In this document: in pieces, positions 20,236 to 30,803 of the stretch
Layout: every line of letters starts with the position of its first letter
Numbering within the stretch: the stretch's first letter is position 1
Notes under the pieces: model-generated
What the model saw: the letters and a program-made list of their open reading frames with translations, nothing else
Told to the model about the DNA's origin: nothing
The model's database searches: none
Program-made: the position numbers and the translations under genes
NCBI GenBank assembly: GCA_950022655.1
Contig: OX465592.1
Location: 2,132,623-2,196,622 of the forward strand
Source: Alentia gelatinosa
Lineage: Eukaryota; Annelida; Polychaeta; Phyllodocida; Polynoidae
Reading direction: 5' to 3'
Length of the DNA: 64,000 bases

Positions 20236-21165
20236 CCAAGGCAGGTAGGGGATTTTGCCCATAGACCCTGCAGAAAGTAAGATAGTGTTTCCACTGTGAC
20301 TGTCTGGTTATTGCAGTGTTCGGTGCCATCCACAACTGCTGGTATTGCAAGGTTTTCAGTTTCAGTTCGTCCAGAGCTGCAACAGCAAAAACCCAAAATT
20401 GGAAAAAATTCAGCCATTTTTGGTACCTCACCAGAATACAGTCTAGAGAGATAATCAGGGACAATGTTGTCCTCACTCTTGACATACTCTCCAACAATTT
20501 GAAAATTAAAAACAAAACAGAGCCAAAAGAGCTCTCCAAGCCAACACATGGAGAAAGTGCTTCTACTGCGACCTGTGTTTAACATTGTTAACACCTGTGT
20601 ATTGTCACACTTGAAACGGACCTTGTGGTTCCTCCAATACTCTCCCCACCTAGATACAGCAACAACCACCGGCCATAGCTCTAGTGTGTTGATATCAACA
20701 TTTTCTGAAAATTCAGAAGGGGGGGGGGGAATATGATGGTGGTCTGGAAGACCATAACCTGGGTCCAAACGATCACCAGCCCATGAGCCTGCAAAAGAAT
20801 CAGCGGCCCAGGTACCACCGAAGCCGATAGGGACGAGTCGGTGGAGATTGGAAATGCGTAGAATGAAAAATCGTCTATGATTTTTGCCCTACCATTAAAA
20901 GAGAAAATACATTTCTCCCACCAGCGGAGGTCATCAACCAACCAGTCTGGTATAGAAGTATGATCATCCCAATTTTTGAGGGAATTTGTAAGGTTGATCA
21001 GTGAAAGTCCGACCTCCCCTCACCACCATGGAGGCATGGGAGAGGAGGCCCACCAACCTTTGAAGATCTCTCTTGGTACATGATTTCAGGGATTTGTAGC
21101 TTTCAATACAATCCCTGATTTTCTGCACCTTGCCCTCAGGCAGCCTTAGCTCCAGCCATATATAT
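20236..21165 (-). pseudogene. Decayed RT/RNase H of a DIRS-order retroelement, with recombinase N-terminus
   Basis: On the minus strand 21165-20964 encodes the segment after the RT palm (LPEGKVQKIRDC..LLSHASMVVRGGRTF), matching residues 480-527 of the intact RT. The next frame, 20941-20681, holds DDLRWWEKCIFSFNG and the RNase H Asp (TDSS). The frame from 20768 holds the RNase H Glu (NTLELWPVVVAV), the third Asp (KCDNTQVL) and SEDNIVPDYLSRLYS. The frame at about 20386-20236 gives the recombinase N-terminus (QSQWKHYLTFCRVYG). Several frameshifts are needed. The RT catalytic palm and any Gag are missing: the element is cut off at 21165 by a (TA)n run and the 46-bp array. Confidence 0.85.
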
Positions 21166-21178
21166 ATATATATATATG

Positions 21179-21717
21179 GGGTAGCCATAGTATGCAGGGA
21201 CTGGAGCCAGTATCCCAGTGAGGAGGGGTAGCCATAGGATGCAGGGACTGGAGCCAGTTTCCCAGTGAGGAGGGATAGCTATAGGATGCAGGGACTGTAT
21301 CCCAGTGAGGAGGGTAGCCATAGGATGCAGGGACTGGAGCCAGTATCCAAGTGAGGAGGGGTAGCCGTAGGATGCAGGGACTGGAGCCAGTATCCAAGTG
21401 AGGAGGGGTAGCCGTAGGATGCAGGGACTGGAGCCAGTATCCAAGTGAGGAGGGTAGCCATAGGATGCAGGGACTGGAGCCAGTATCCCAGTGAGGAGGG
21501 TAGCCATAGGATGCAGGGACTGGAGCCAGTATCCAAGTGAGGAGGGTAGCCATAGGATGCAGGGACTGGAGCCAGTATCCCAGTGAGGAGGGTAGCCATA
21601 GGATGCAGGGACTGGAGCCTGTATCCCTGTGAGGAGTGTAGCCATAGGATGCAGGGACTGGAGCCAGTATCCCAGTGAGGAGGGTAGCCATAGGATGCAG
21701 GGACTGGAGCCAGTCTA
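21179..21717 (-). repeat. 46-bp minisatellite array, inverted orientation
   Basis: About 12 units of the same 46-bp sequence as 17190-17825, on the other strand. It ends with the TAGACT terminus (inverted, GGAGCCAGTCTA at 21706-21717). Its other side abuts a (TA)n run and the truncated RT. It looks like a TAGACT-family element reduced to its array and one end. Confidence 0.95.
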
Positions 21718-22063
21718 GGTGGCCTTTGAGGGATGTTGCCGGTCGGATGCGGGTGGTGTGAGGTTATACATTCGCCTCAGGGTGTGGTGAGGTTCCGCAT
21801 GGATGCCTGGATACCTGCTGGGGAGTTTGATGCTGCCACAACCGGTTTTCAAGCTAAAAGACCTCACTTGTCAAAGGAGAACACACAAAAAAGGGATCAA
21901 TGTATCATGTAGGACATCACCTTCACTTTAGGAGTAGAGACACTATAAAAGACTTTAAGAAGAGGCAATGATATCTATTAGCTTTAAATGGTTCATATGT
22001 TAATGGGTTATAGTTCCATGATGCTGGAGACACATCAAGCGAGTCGGGTATTACTAACCGATT
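21718..22063. other. Unassigned stretch
   Basis: No gene is seen. GGAGACACATCAAGCGAG near 22025-22042 looks like one terminus of the ACACACCAAGCGAG palindrome family. Confidence 0.35.
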
Positions 22064-22432
22064 CTGAGCATACCATTTAAAAAGCGTTGCTTTCTACCCC
22101 TCAGTCCGATTCCCAAGTGCTTTATATCGATTTGTAGGGGAGACAGAAGCGGTTATAGATCTGAAAACTGGTTTTTTTTATATCTTAAATAGAACAAAAG
22201 TTATTAAACTTTACATTATAGCCTATATATACTTATCACCCGGTCGCTCTCTTTGATCTCTTTGATCTCATTCCGGTCTATTTACGAGGTTATAAAAGAA
22301 GGGGGTGTCATCTGGTATAGTTTGCATGTTGGTATCTTATAGGTATGATAGGTATAAGACACCAAAATTTTATTTCCGACCCTCACCGAGCCGATGGTCG
22401 GGGTGAGTCGGGAACAAATTTCGGTGTCTTAA
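22064..22432 (-). mobile_element. TTAAGCC-family element, partial, minus orientation
   Basis: It is the inverse of 61137-61560 (CCGATTCTGAGCATACC to TTTCGGTGTCTTAA). It meets the plus copy at 22429 head to head, sharing the TTAA. Confidence 0.8.
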
Positions 22433-23040
22433 GCCTGTAAGACACCGAAATTTGTTTCCGATTCATTCCGACCATCGGCTCGGTGAGAGTCGGGAATACA
22501 ATTTCGGTGTCTTATACCTATAAGACACCGACATGTAGACTCTTCCCGATTACATCTCCCCCTTTTATAACCTTGTAAAACGACCCCGATTGAGATAAAA
22601 GAGAACAGGCGGGAGCGGACCCGGCTGGGCCCCCAGCGGGTGATTATAAGTATACATATAGGAATAATGCAAAGTTTAATAACTTCTGTTCTATTCAAGA
22701 TATCACAAAACAGATTTCATATCTATAATCGCCTCTGTCTCCTCTACAAATTGATAAAAAATACTCGGGTATAGAATGAGGGGATTCATAGCATCACTAT
22801 ATAAGCGGCCTACTCAGAATCAGGTACAGTTGGTGAAAGTGCGTACACCGAAATCTTAAGGTCGCGAACAGTCTGTCATATCTGACATGGTGGTAATGCC
22901 CAACACGTGGGAAGAGCAATAAAATCGGGACGGTGAAGTGCATACACCGACCCGATTGAGGCAGATTGTCACAGACCCGACGGATCCGTCGGGCAAAGTA
23001 GAATCGGCCACAGCGGTCGGGTCGGTGTCATATAGGCTTG
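22429..23040 (+). mobile_element. TTAAGCC-family TIR element, plus orientation
   Basis: It starts TTAAGCCTGTAAGACACCGA and ends TCGGGTCGGTGTCATATAGG. The interior has GATTGAGATAAAAGAGAACA, a GCGGACCCGG segment and GTGCGTACACCGA words shared by all copies. There is no transposase. TTAA at the ends recalls piggyBac-type target sites, but the terminal sequence is not the canonical one. Confidence 0.85.
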
Positions 23041-23394
23041 AGTTTAGTCCTGATCGTAATCATTCAGACAATATCGCTCTTTCGTCTACAAAACCCTCCC
23101 TGGTCCTATATTGTCGTTATGCGAAGTGGTCGTCTAACCGAGCGTTTTATAAACATAAAATGTACGGGAAACGTTTGGGACTGACTCAGAATGTCCGTAC
23201 TCGCGGGGTGGTCGCATTAGCGAGGTGGTCGTTGGGTGCGAGTTACTGTGTGAATAACTACAGGATGTTAAATGAACCGCTGGTTTCAACTCTCCGGAGG
23301 GTATGCCCGATGAAGATCTTATCTCTTTGAAAAATTGGTATCTGCAAACCAGTTGAGTTGAGTCTCACCATCAAGCGGCAAGAGTCGGGTTGGT
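23041..23394. other. Unassigned stretch
   Basis: The first 60 bases resemble the GTTAGTCCTGATCGT dispersed repeat (compare 1500-1560). The rest is unassigned, with no gene. Confidence 0.35.
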
Positions 23395-23774
23395 TTAACC
23401 CTTTCCTTACTAATGATGCTATTATGGCATTCCCCAGCCATAAGCGAATGATGCCAAATGGCATCATTTGACATCTTACGATTTATAATTGGTGAATAAT
23501 TGCTCATAATTGGTGAAATACTCAATACTATAACACCATTTTTACACAAAATATGTATTTAGACGCGACCAAAATAATCGTTGAAAAAAAAAAATTAAAA
23601 AGAATTAAATGGTTGCCATAGAGACACAAATCACGTCAAGTGATATCATGTTTGGAATTTGGTGCTCGCCCTTAATGTCCGTACATGTGAGCTGGGGTAG
23701 CCACCTACACAATGCAGCACAAACATCGTTTCTAAGGATTGAGTTAAGAAAAGGTTCTGCGTGAAAAGTGTTAA
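23395..23774. mobile_element. Possible piggyBac-like MITE
   Basis: The left end TTAACCCTTTCCTTACTAAT fits the usual piggyBac terminus (TTAA then CCCTTT). A candidate right end AAAAGTGTTAA lies at 23764-23774. The interior has a GATGCCAAATGGCATC palindrome near 23452-23467 and no long frame. The right end is the weaker half of the call. Confidence 0.4.
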
Positions 23775-23987
23775 GAAAGAAATTAATTGGATTTTCTCTG
23801 AAACGGTTAACGGTTTATAAACGTGCTGTAGAGAGATATGAACTACTCAGAATGGCAAGCCCGTTGGAAACGAGTTCCTAATGTTAACCGTATGGACGTT
23901 TATACCAGGCTTTAAGACAGCGATATCAACCGCAGATTTTCACCGATCCGATCACCGATTATAATCGAGAACACGAATGTCGCAGTC
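23775..23987. other. Unassigned stretch with duplicated element start
   Basis: From about 23909 it holds an extra partial copy of the GCTTTAAGACAGCGA start of the next element. Confidence 0.4.
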
Positions 23988-25035
23988 TTAAGCCCATAAG
24001 ACAGCGACATTTTCCACAGATTCTCACCGATCCGATCACCGATTATAATCGGTAACAAGAATGTCGCTGTCTTATACCCTCAACGCCGATTGCCGATCAC
24101 ACCTTTCAACTTTATGACCTTGTACAGTGAACCGAGTGAGATCAAAGAGAGCCGCCGGGAGCCGAGCCGTGGTGAGCCATGGGCCGCTGGTATGGATTCA
24201 TAGAAAATAGTTCAAAGTTTAATAACTTTTGATCTGAATAAGATATTGGAAATCGGTTTTCAGATTCGTCATCGCCTCTATCTCCCCTACATATCGATAT
24301 AAGGCACTTGTAAATCGGACCAGGGGATGGGTAGCATTGCTGTTGAAACGGCCTACTCAGAATCGGGAACAGTCGGTGAAGTGCGTACAGCGACACGATT
24401 ATGGTCGGGCATAGTCATTCATTACCCCCACACTAGTAATGCCCGACCCGATTAAAATCGGGTCTGTGAAGTGCGTACAGCGACCCGATTCTGACCGTTC
24501 CGACGGATCCGTCGGGCAAAGGTGTGATTGGGCAAAATGGTCGGGTCGCTGTCTTATAGGCTTTATACCCTCAACGACGCTTGCCGATCACACCTCTCCA
24601 CTTTATGGCCTTGTACAGCAACCCGAGAGAGATCAAAGAGAGCCGCCGGGAGCCAAGCCGCGGTGAGCCACAGGCCGCTGGTATGGATTCATAAAAAATA
24701 ATTTAAAGTTTAATAACTTCGGGTCCGATTAAGATATTTTGAAACGGTTTTCAGATTCATCATCGACTCTGTCCCCCCTACAAATCGATGTAAGTCACTT
24801 CTTAATCGGACTAGGTGGCATTGCTATTCATAAGGCCTGCTCAGAATCGGGAACAGTCGATGAAGTGCGTACAGCGACACGATTAAGGTCGGGCAGAGTT
24901 GGTCATTACTCCAAGGCAAGTAATGGCCGGCCCGACGGGACTGTGAAGTGCGTACAGCGACCCGATTCTGATCGACCCGATTGATCCATCGGGTAAAGGT
25001 GTGATCGGGCACAATGGTCGTGTCGCTGTCTTATA
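23988..25035 (+). mobile_element. Tandem pair of AAGACAGCGAC-variant TTAAGCC-family elements
   Basis: The first copy (23988-24565) starts TTAAGCCCATAAGACAGCGA and ends TCGCTGTCTTATAGGC. The second (24566-25035) begins part-way in (CCCTCAACGACGC) and ends the same way. Compared with other copies, CACCG is consistently CAGCG at the termini and at internal GTGCGTACAGCGA words, so it is a coherent subfamily. Confidence 0.8.
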
Positions 25036-25235
25036 GGCTTTGATAAACCATGAAACAAGGGTGGGAGATAATTAAGACTCTACAATGCGCTTCCCCTATG
25101 AATATTCCCTCTGAAATCAGTGAAACTCCTATTCTTGTCCATTTTTATAGTTCAATCGATGCTGTTTTATGGCGGTGAGTGCGAAAAAACAGTTTTACTC
25201 AGTTGCATAAAGAAATAAGGGTGTGTCCCTCTAAG

Positions 25236-25357
25236 GCAACTCAAGCGTGCTGTGCTATGAAGAAACATCATCGAAGGTCAACAAGGAGGGCATGGGTAAA
25301 GTTGAAGGTGAGGATGTGTCTGAGGTTCTGGATAAAGAGTGTGCCAAATCCACTTAG
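25236..25357 (+). CDS. Possible terminal exon of an unknown host gene
   Basis: A pyrimidine-containing tract and AG at 25234-25235 precede an open phase-2 segment that runs 39 codons to TAG at 25355-25357. The residues are Lys/Glu/Ser/Val-rich (LCYEETSSKVNKEGMG, EGEDVSEVLDKECAKST), which looks like an acidic C-terminal tail and not like random translation. No family is recognised and no neighbouring exon was found. An upstream ATGGCG|GTGAGT at about 25168 could be an earlier donor. The length is too short to exclude chance. Confidence 0.2.
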
Positions 25358-25436
25358 GGGAATTTCTTGTGAAAGAGCAGTGCACACCTTCGCAGGGAGG
25401 TCAGGTCGCATGAAAAGTCGCATGAAGTGGGATTCA

Positions 25437-26150
25437 CACTTTTGGATTCATGGACCTTGCGGGTTGTTTGTCTGAGAGAATCCTGCTGAGATTCACGTAC
25501 CTCACAGGGTGTTTGTCTAAACAAATCCTGCTGAGATTCACGTACCTCACAGGGTGTTTGTCTGAGACGAATCCTGCTGACATCATGTACCTCACAGGGT
25601 GTTTGTATGAGACAAATCCTGCTGAAATTCACGTACCTCACAGGTGTTCGTCTGAGACAAATCCTGCTGAGATTCAAGTACCTCACAGGGTGTTTATCTG
25701 AGATAAATCCTGCTGAGATTCACGTACCTCACAGGGTGTTTGTCTGAGACAAATCCTGCTGAGATTCACATACCTCACAAGTGTTCGTCTGAGACAAATC
25801 CTGCTGAGATTCACGTACCTCACAGGGTGTTTGTATGAGACAAATCCTGCTGAGATTCACGTACCTCACAGGTGTTCGTCTGAGACAAATCCTGCTGAGA
25901 TTCACGTACCTCACAGGGTGTTTGTCTGAGATAAATCCTGCTGAGATTCATTTACCTCACAGGGTGTGTGTCTGAGACAAATCCTGCTGACATTCATGTA
26001 CCTCACATGGTGTGTGTCTGAGAACAATCCTGCTGAGATTCATGTATCTTACAGGGTGTGTGTCTGACACAAATCCTGCTGAGATTCATGTACCTCACAG
26101 GGTGTTTGTATGAGACAAATCCTGCTGAGATTCACGTACCTCACCTCTGA
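25437..26150. repeat. 45-46-bp minisatellite (CTGAGACAAATCCTGCTGAG)
   Basis: About 15 units of CTGAGACAAATCCTGCTGAG..ACCTCACAGGGTGTTTGT. The same unit forms a second array at 50665-50998. It is unrelated in sequence to the other 46-bp repeat. Confidence 0.95.
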
Positions 26151-26197
26151 GCAACCATTTTCACCCTGAAATTGTTGGCGACATTTACCCCTAACAA

Positions 26198-26410
26198 GGA
26201 ACAGAATCTCATGAGATTATAAATCCTGTGAGGTACATAAATCCCACTGTGTTAATTCCACTTAAAAAGGAACAGAATCTCATGAGATTTTGAACCCTGT
26301 GAGGTACATGAATCCCACTGTGTGAACTCCATTTAAAAAGGGACAGAATCTCATGAGATTTTAAACCCTGTGAGGTTCATGAATCCCACTGTGTGAACTC
26401 CACTTCAGTG
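26198..26410. repeat. 71-bp tandem triplication flanking the 46-bp array
   Basis: Three units starting GGAACAGAATCTCATGAGAT, spaced 71-72 bp, each containing CCTGTGAGGTACATGAATCC, which is partly the inverse of the neighbouring array's GTACCTCACAGG. A decayed counterpart lies at 51070-51250, so array plus inverted flank form one larger element family. Confidence 0.85.
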
Positions 26411-26640
26411 GATCAGACGGTCGCTTGGGAGTCGCATGGCTTATGCGAATTCACATGGCTCATGCGGATTCACATTGCTCATGCGCACGGCATCCGATAA
26501 TATTAAAACCTTTTGATATTTTCGTACGGTCACACGTAGTCAGACGTAGTCGCATCATTTTCTTCATAATACCACTAGGAGCAGGCACCCATCTCATAGG
26601 ATCTCACACTCTATATCCTGTACTCTCACTACACTCTATA

Positions 26641-26818
26641 GGAGAAGAATTCTTAATGAACTCGGCTTAGTGCCTTGAGAATCCATAAGTCTACCTCCCG
26701 GGATAAAGACGTACAACCCAAAGATTCCTATAACCTCAATGATGCCACCTAGCGGGAAGATTGTGTGCCAGTGGATTCACAAGGTTCTAAGCCTAGTTCG
26801 TTAAGAATGCTTCTCCCA
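26641..26818. repeat. Palindromic repeat
   Basis: The arms GGAGAAGAATTCTTAATGAA..TTGAGAATCC and GGATTCACAAGGTTCTAAGC..TTCTCC are inverted with a spacer of about 85 bp. The neighbouring 26411-26640 and 26819-27145 show no gene. Confidence 0.65.
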
Positions 26819-27145
26819 TAGATCTTAGTGAGAACCTTGTACAGAATACCACTTAGAGAGGGTAATTGTTACCACTTCTTTAATTTCCCACATGGTAAAT
26901 GTGTGTTTAGGACATTTTCATATAGTTTTGCTTTTCTGAACGTTTATTTACAGCAGGGGCAGTAGAGGTGGCAAGATCTCTGTGACGAAAGTATGTGCTG
27001 TGACATACACAATTTAGGTTGAAGTATTTTTACTGATTTTCCTCACTCAAAGACATGTTAAGTCAACAATAACCCTCTGTCCCATTGCAGAAGACAACAA
27101 CCAGTCTAGAAATATCTAGGGCTAACAATACAGCAATAAATTCTT

Positions 27146-28735
27146 GATGTCTGAGGGTGAGGGTGTGACTGAGGGTGAGGGTGTGACTGAGGATGAGGGT
27201 GTGACTGAGGGTGAGGGTGTGTCTGAGGGTGAGGGTGTGTCTGAGGGTGAGGGTGTGACTGAGGGTGTGACTGAGGGTGAGGGTGTGACTGAGGGTGAGG
27301 GTGTGACTGAGGGTGAGGGTGTGACTGAGGGTGAGGGTGTGTCTGAGGGTGAGGGTGTGTCTGAGGGTGTGGGTGTGTCTGAGGGTTGGGGTGTGTCTGA
27401 GGGTGAGGGTGTGACTGAGGGTGTGGGTGTGACTGAGGGTGAGGGTGTGTCTGAGGGTGAGGATGTGTGTGAGGGTGAGGGTGTGACTGAGGGTGTTGGT
27501 GAGGGTGAGAGTGAGGTTGTGACTGAGGGTGAGGGTGTGACTGAGGGTGAGGGTGTGACTGAGGGTGAGGATGTGTGTGAGGGTGAGGGTGTGACTGAGG
27601 GTGAGGGTGTGACTGAGGGTGTGGGTGAGGGTGTGACTAAGGGTGAGGGTGTGACTGAGGGTGAGGGTGTGACTGAGAGTGAGGGTGTGTGTAAGGGTGA
27701 GGGTGTGACTGAGGGTGAGGGTGTGACTGAGGGTGAGGGTGAGAGTGAGGGTGTGACTGAGGGTGAGGGTGTGACTGAGGGTGTGACTGAGGGTGAGGGT
27801 GTGACTGAGGGTGAGGATGTGACTGAGGGTGAGGGTGTGACTGAGGGTGTGGGTGTGACTGAGGGTGAGGGTGAGGGTGAGAGTGAGGGTGTGACTGAGG
27901 GTGAGGGTGAGAGTGAGGGTGTGACTGAGGGTGAGGGTGTGACTGAGGGTGTGACTGAGGGTGAGGGTGTGACTGAGGGTGAGGGTGTGACGGAGGGGGA
28001 GGGTGTGACTGAGGGTGAGGGTGTGACTGAGGGTGTGACTGAGGGTGAGGGTGTGACTGAGGGTGAGTGTGTGTGTGAGGGTGAGGATATGACTGAGGGT
28101 GAGGATGTGACTGAGGGTGAGGGTGAGGGTGTGACTGAGGGTGAGGGTGTGACTGAGGGTGAGGGTGTGACTGAGGGTGAGGGTGTGTCTGAGGGTGAGG
28201 GTGTGACTGAGGGTGAGGATGTGCTTTAGGGTGAGGATGTGACTGAGGGTGAGGATGTGCCTTAGGGTGAGGGTGTGTCTGAGGGTGAGGGTGTGTCTGA
28301 GGGTGAGTGTGTGACTAAGGGTGTGGATGAGGGTGAGGGGGTGACTGTGGGTGAGGGTGTGACTGAGGGTGAGGGTGTGTCTGAGGGTGAGGGTGTGACT
28401 GAGGGTGAGGGTGTGACTGAGGGTGAGGGTGTGACTGAGGGTGAGGGTGTGACTGAGGGTGTGGGTGAGGGTGTGACTGAGGGTGAGGGTGTGACTGAGG
28501 GTGAGGGTGAGGGTGTGACTGAGGGTGAGGGTGTGACTGAGGGTGAGTGTGTGACTAAGGGTGTGGATGAGGGTGAGGGTGTGACTGTGGGTGAGGGGGT
28601 GACTGAGGGTGAGGGTGTGTCTGAGGGTGAGGGTGTGTCTGAGGGTGAGGGTGTGACTGAGGGTGAGGGTGTGTCTGAGGGTGAGTGTGTGACTGAGGTT
28701 GAGGGTGTGACTGAGGGTGAGGGTGTGACACCCCT
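27146..28735. repeat. GAGGGTGTGACT 6/12-bp minisatellite, 1.6 kb
   Basis: Hexamer-based repeat (GAGGGT, GTGACT, GTGTCT). The unit length is a multiple of three, so long Glu-Gly-Val/Thr frames on plus and Pro-Ser-Thr frames on minus stay open. I regard them as by-products because there are no flanking coding signals and only repeat content. Confidence 0.95.
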
Positions 28736-29365
28736 CCTCACAATGATGCAGGCTTCAGTCTCTATACCCCTCCACCTACCCCACCCCTCCTCTCCTCGAT
28801 ACAGGGACTGGTCAAATCGGTAATGGTGTCCGATTTCTGGCGCTGGTTAACGCCAGGCTTATCCAGCACGTTCCATGCAGAGTTCCTTGACACTCGTCAG
28901 GATACATGCTTGGAGATTGATAACTGGGGTGTTCCTCTGGCTTCAGTCCCTGTACCCCTCCACCCACTCCTCCCCTCCTCACAGGTACACAGTCCGTCTC
29001 AGTCTTTATCCTACCCCTCATATAAAATCCCATAGGCTTAACATTGAGTTTCTGTATGCCACGCTGACTGGCATACGGACTTTTATATAAATATGCCACT
29101 AGTGGTATACAGAATCGTTACCACGTAATATTCCAAAATCGAGGAGACGGGGTAGGATAAAATAAAAAAAAAAAAAAAAAGTTTGGCTCCGGACTTCACT
29201 CGGCTTCGCCTCGTGAAGTCACTATGCCAAACTCCAGTGGTGGCATATGGTGGCCAAGATTAAATCCAGTTTTACGATAATATCTGACTATACCTGGACC
29301 AGTCATACTGCAACATAATTCTGTTTAATCATGAATGTCCATAATCAAAGACTGGAGCAAGTCTA
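28736..29365 (+). mobile_element. TAGACT-family element remnant with hairpin 3' end
   Basis: CGATACAGGGACTGGTCAAA..TTCTGGCGCTGG matches the post-array segment at 17815-17870, and the element ends AGACTGGAGCAAGTCT at 29349-29364. A foldback repeat (29030-29260) is nested inside. The left terminus is replaced by the GAGGGT array. Confidence 0.6.
29179..29233. repeat. Foldback core hairpin
   Basis: GTTTGGCTCCGGACTTCAC and GTGAAGTCACTATGCCAAAC surround TCGGCTTCGCCTCG. It follows a poly-A run (29163-29179). Matching GCATAC arms lie further out. Confidence 0.7.
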
Positions 29366-29990
29366 GGTCTGGCTATCTCACCTACGAGTTTGATGCAGAG
29401 TGTTATGAACGTGGTGAAGCTAAGTGAATATTGCGTAGCATTCAGACGAGTCGGAGAATGGTGACTTTGACATGTGGTGAAATAGACCATGACCATGCTT
29501 CTATTTCACCACTCAGTGACTACCAGAGATTATAACACTCAAATGGGACACTGTTGTCTCCCGTATGTCTTATATCCCCACCCCCCATGATTCAGTCCTT
29601 GTAAGTGCTGCTTCCACCAGCACGATGGATTTGCCGTGGTATATCTTGGTGTATCTTGTTATAGCTTACAGTATCCCGACATTCATCTCACCCCTGGAAT
29701 AAATGTCCATAGGCTTAACATTGGGAGCCCGTTCTCCATGTCCCTACAAGTATTGCAGACCGTTCTCCAAGGTCTATATTCTGTGTGTTGTCCATTCCTT
29801 TAGTGTGTACAGTGGTGAGATAAATACAGAAAGCAACTCGTTTTGGCTAAAGAAGTCATTCTCCAGCTTGTTTGAATGCTGTGTGATAATCACTCGGCTG
29901 TCGCCTCGTTCATATCACACCGCATCAAACTCGTGAAGAACGATGACTTTGACCAAAACTTGTGGGTTTCTTCTTTAGTCTTAACTCCTT
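29366..29990. repeat. Two diverged foldback repeats
   Basis: At 29375-29515, GTGGTGAAGCTAAGTGAATA sits between CTACGAGTTTGATGC and GCATTCAGACGAGTC. The part at 29695-29990 is an inverted relative of 11822-12110 (GGTGAGATAAATACAGAAAG, CTCGTTTTGGCTAAAG, GACTTTGACCAAAACT). Confidence 0.6.
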
Positions 29991-30001
29991 TGTCCTGTGG
30001 C

Positions 30002-30213
30002 CTGTTGAATAATCTAGGATCGTACATGAAGACCCTTTTCTGCACCTCGTACAAGGCTTATCGTTTGATAATATTTACTTTTGTTCGCTAAGACAGCATC
30101 AGCCATTCATAAGGTCGCCCATAAGTGTTGAATAAAGTTGACCAACATCGTCCATGGGTCTCTATGGCTTACAGAAAAGGGTCTACATGTACGAGCCTAG
30201 ATTATTCAACAGC
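30002..30213. mobile_element. TIR element, CTAGGATCGTACATG family, unexpanded copy
   Basis: The ends GTTGAATAATCTAGGATCG and the inverted CCTAGATTATTCAAC enclose GTTCGCTAAGACAGCATCAG and CATAAGTGTTGAATAAAGTT. This copy of about 210 bp shows the ancestral form of the expanded element at 8538-9478. Confidence 0.9.
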
Positions 30214-30356
30214 TCCCTGATTCGTCGTGCGCGATGATTTGTATATTTTTTCACGATGTCATGTGTATATTTGGTGCTCCACGATGCCTCACGATCTACT
30301 GTCTGACATACCGCGGTATATTGCGATCTATTGCGACAAGAATTGCAAGGTGCTTG

Positions 30357-30803
30357 AAGGGGGGCGTCCTCCAACCACAACAAGGCTACGACAAAGGTTT
30401 CCCGACAAGGTCCACGATTGGCCTATGATTGGAGGCCTTGTCGTGGTCGATGGACCCCTGTTCCCGACAAGAGTCTATGACAAGGCCACGACAAGGCCAC
30501 GATTAGGATGCGATTGGAAACTTGTCGGGAGCCTTCCGACAAGGCTATGACAACATCGAACATGTTCAATTTTTTCGACGACTGGACCCTTGTCGTGGAG
30601 TGTCGTGGTTTCCTCGATATCACGGTCGTAGTGTGTCGGTACCATGGACATCTTTTTTACGGAAACCAGTGATGTCTACGACACGCCCCGACAACGCTGT
30701 CGCAGAGCCCCCCTTCTTACGACAAGGCTGCGACAAGGCGCCGATTGGAACTCTTTTGTCGGGGCTTGTCATTGCCTTGTCGTGGTTGGTGGACGCCCGC
30801 CTT
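30357..30803. mobile_element. TIR element, GGCGTCCACC family
   Basis: The left end GGGCGTCCTCCAACCACAAC and right end GTCGTGGTTGGTGGACGCCC are inverted, as at 3386-3808. It contains GAACATGTTCAATTTTTTCG, shared with 57899-57920. Confidence 0.85.

Noticed and set aside
23258..23549. Minus-strand frames near the possible piggyBac-like end as a transposase fragment
   Set aside because: No DDE-type motif or cysteine-rich tail is seen. The frames are short and overlap.
25437..26150. CRISPR-like look of regular repeats (also 4893-5500 and 41499-41866)
   Set aside because: No unique spacers lie between repeats. These are contiguous minisatellites in a eukaryotic genome.
27144..28823. 361- and 182-codon Glu-Gly-Val/Thr repeat frames and the Pro-Ser-Thr frame opposite
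   Set aside because: Simple hexamer repeat read in frame. Both strands are open, as expected for a stop-free repeat.
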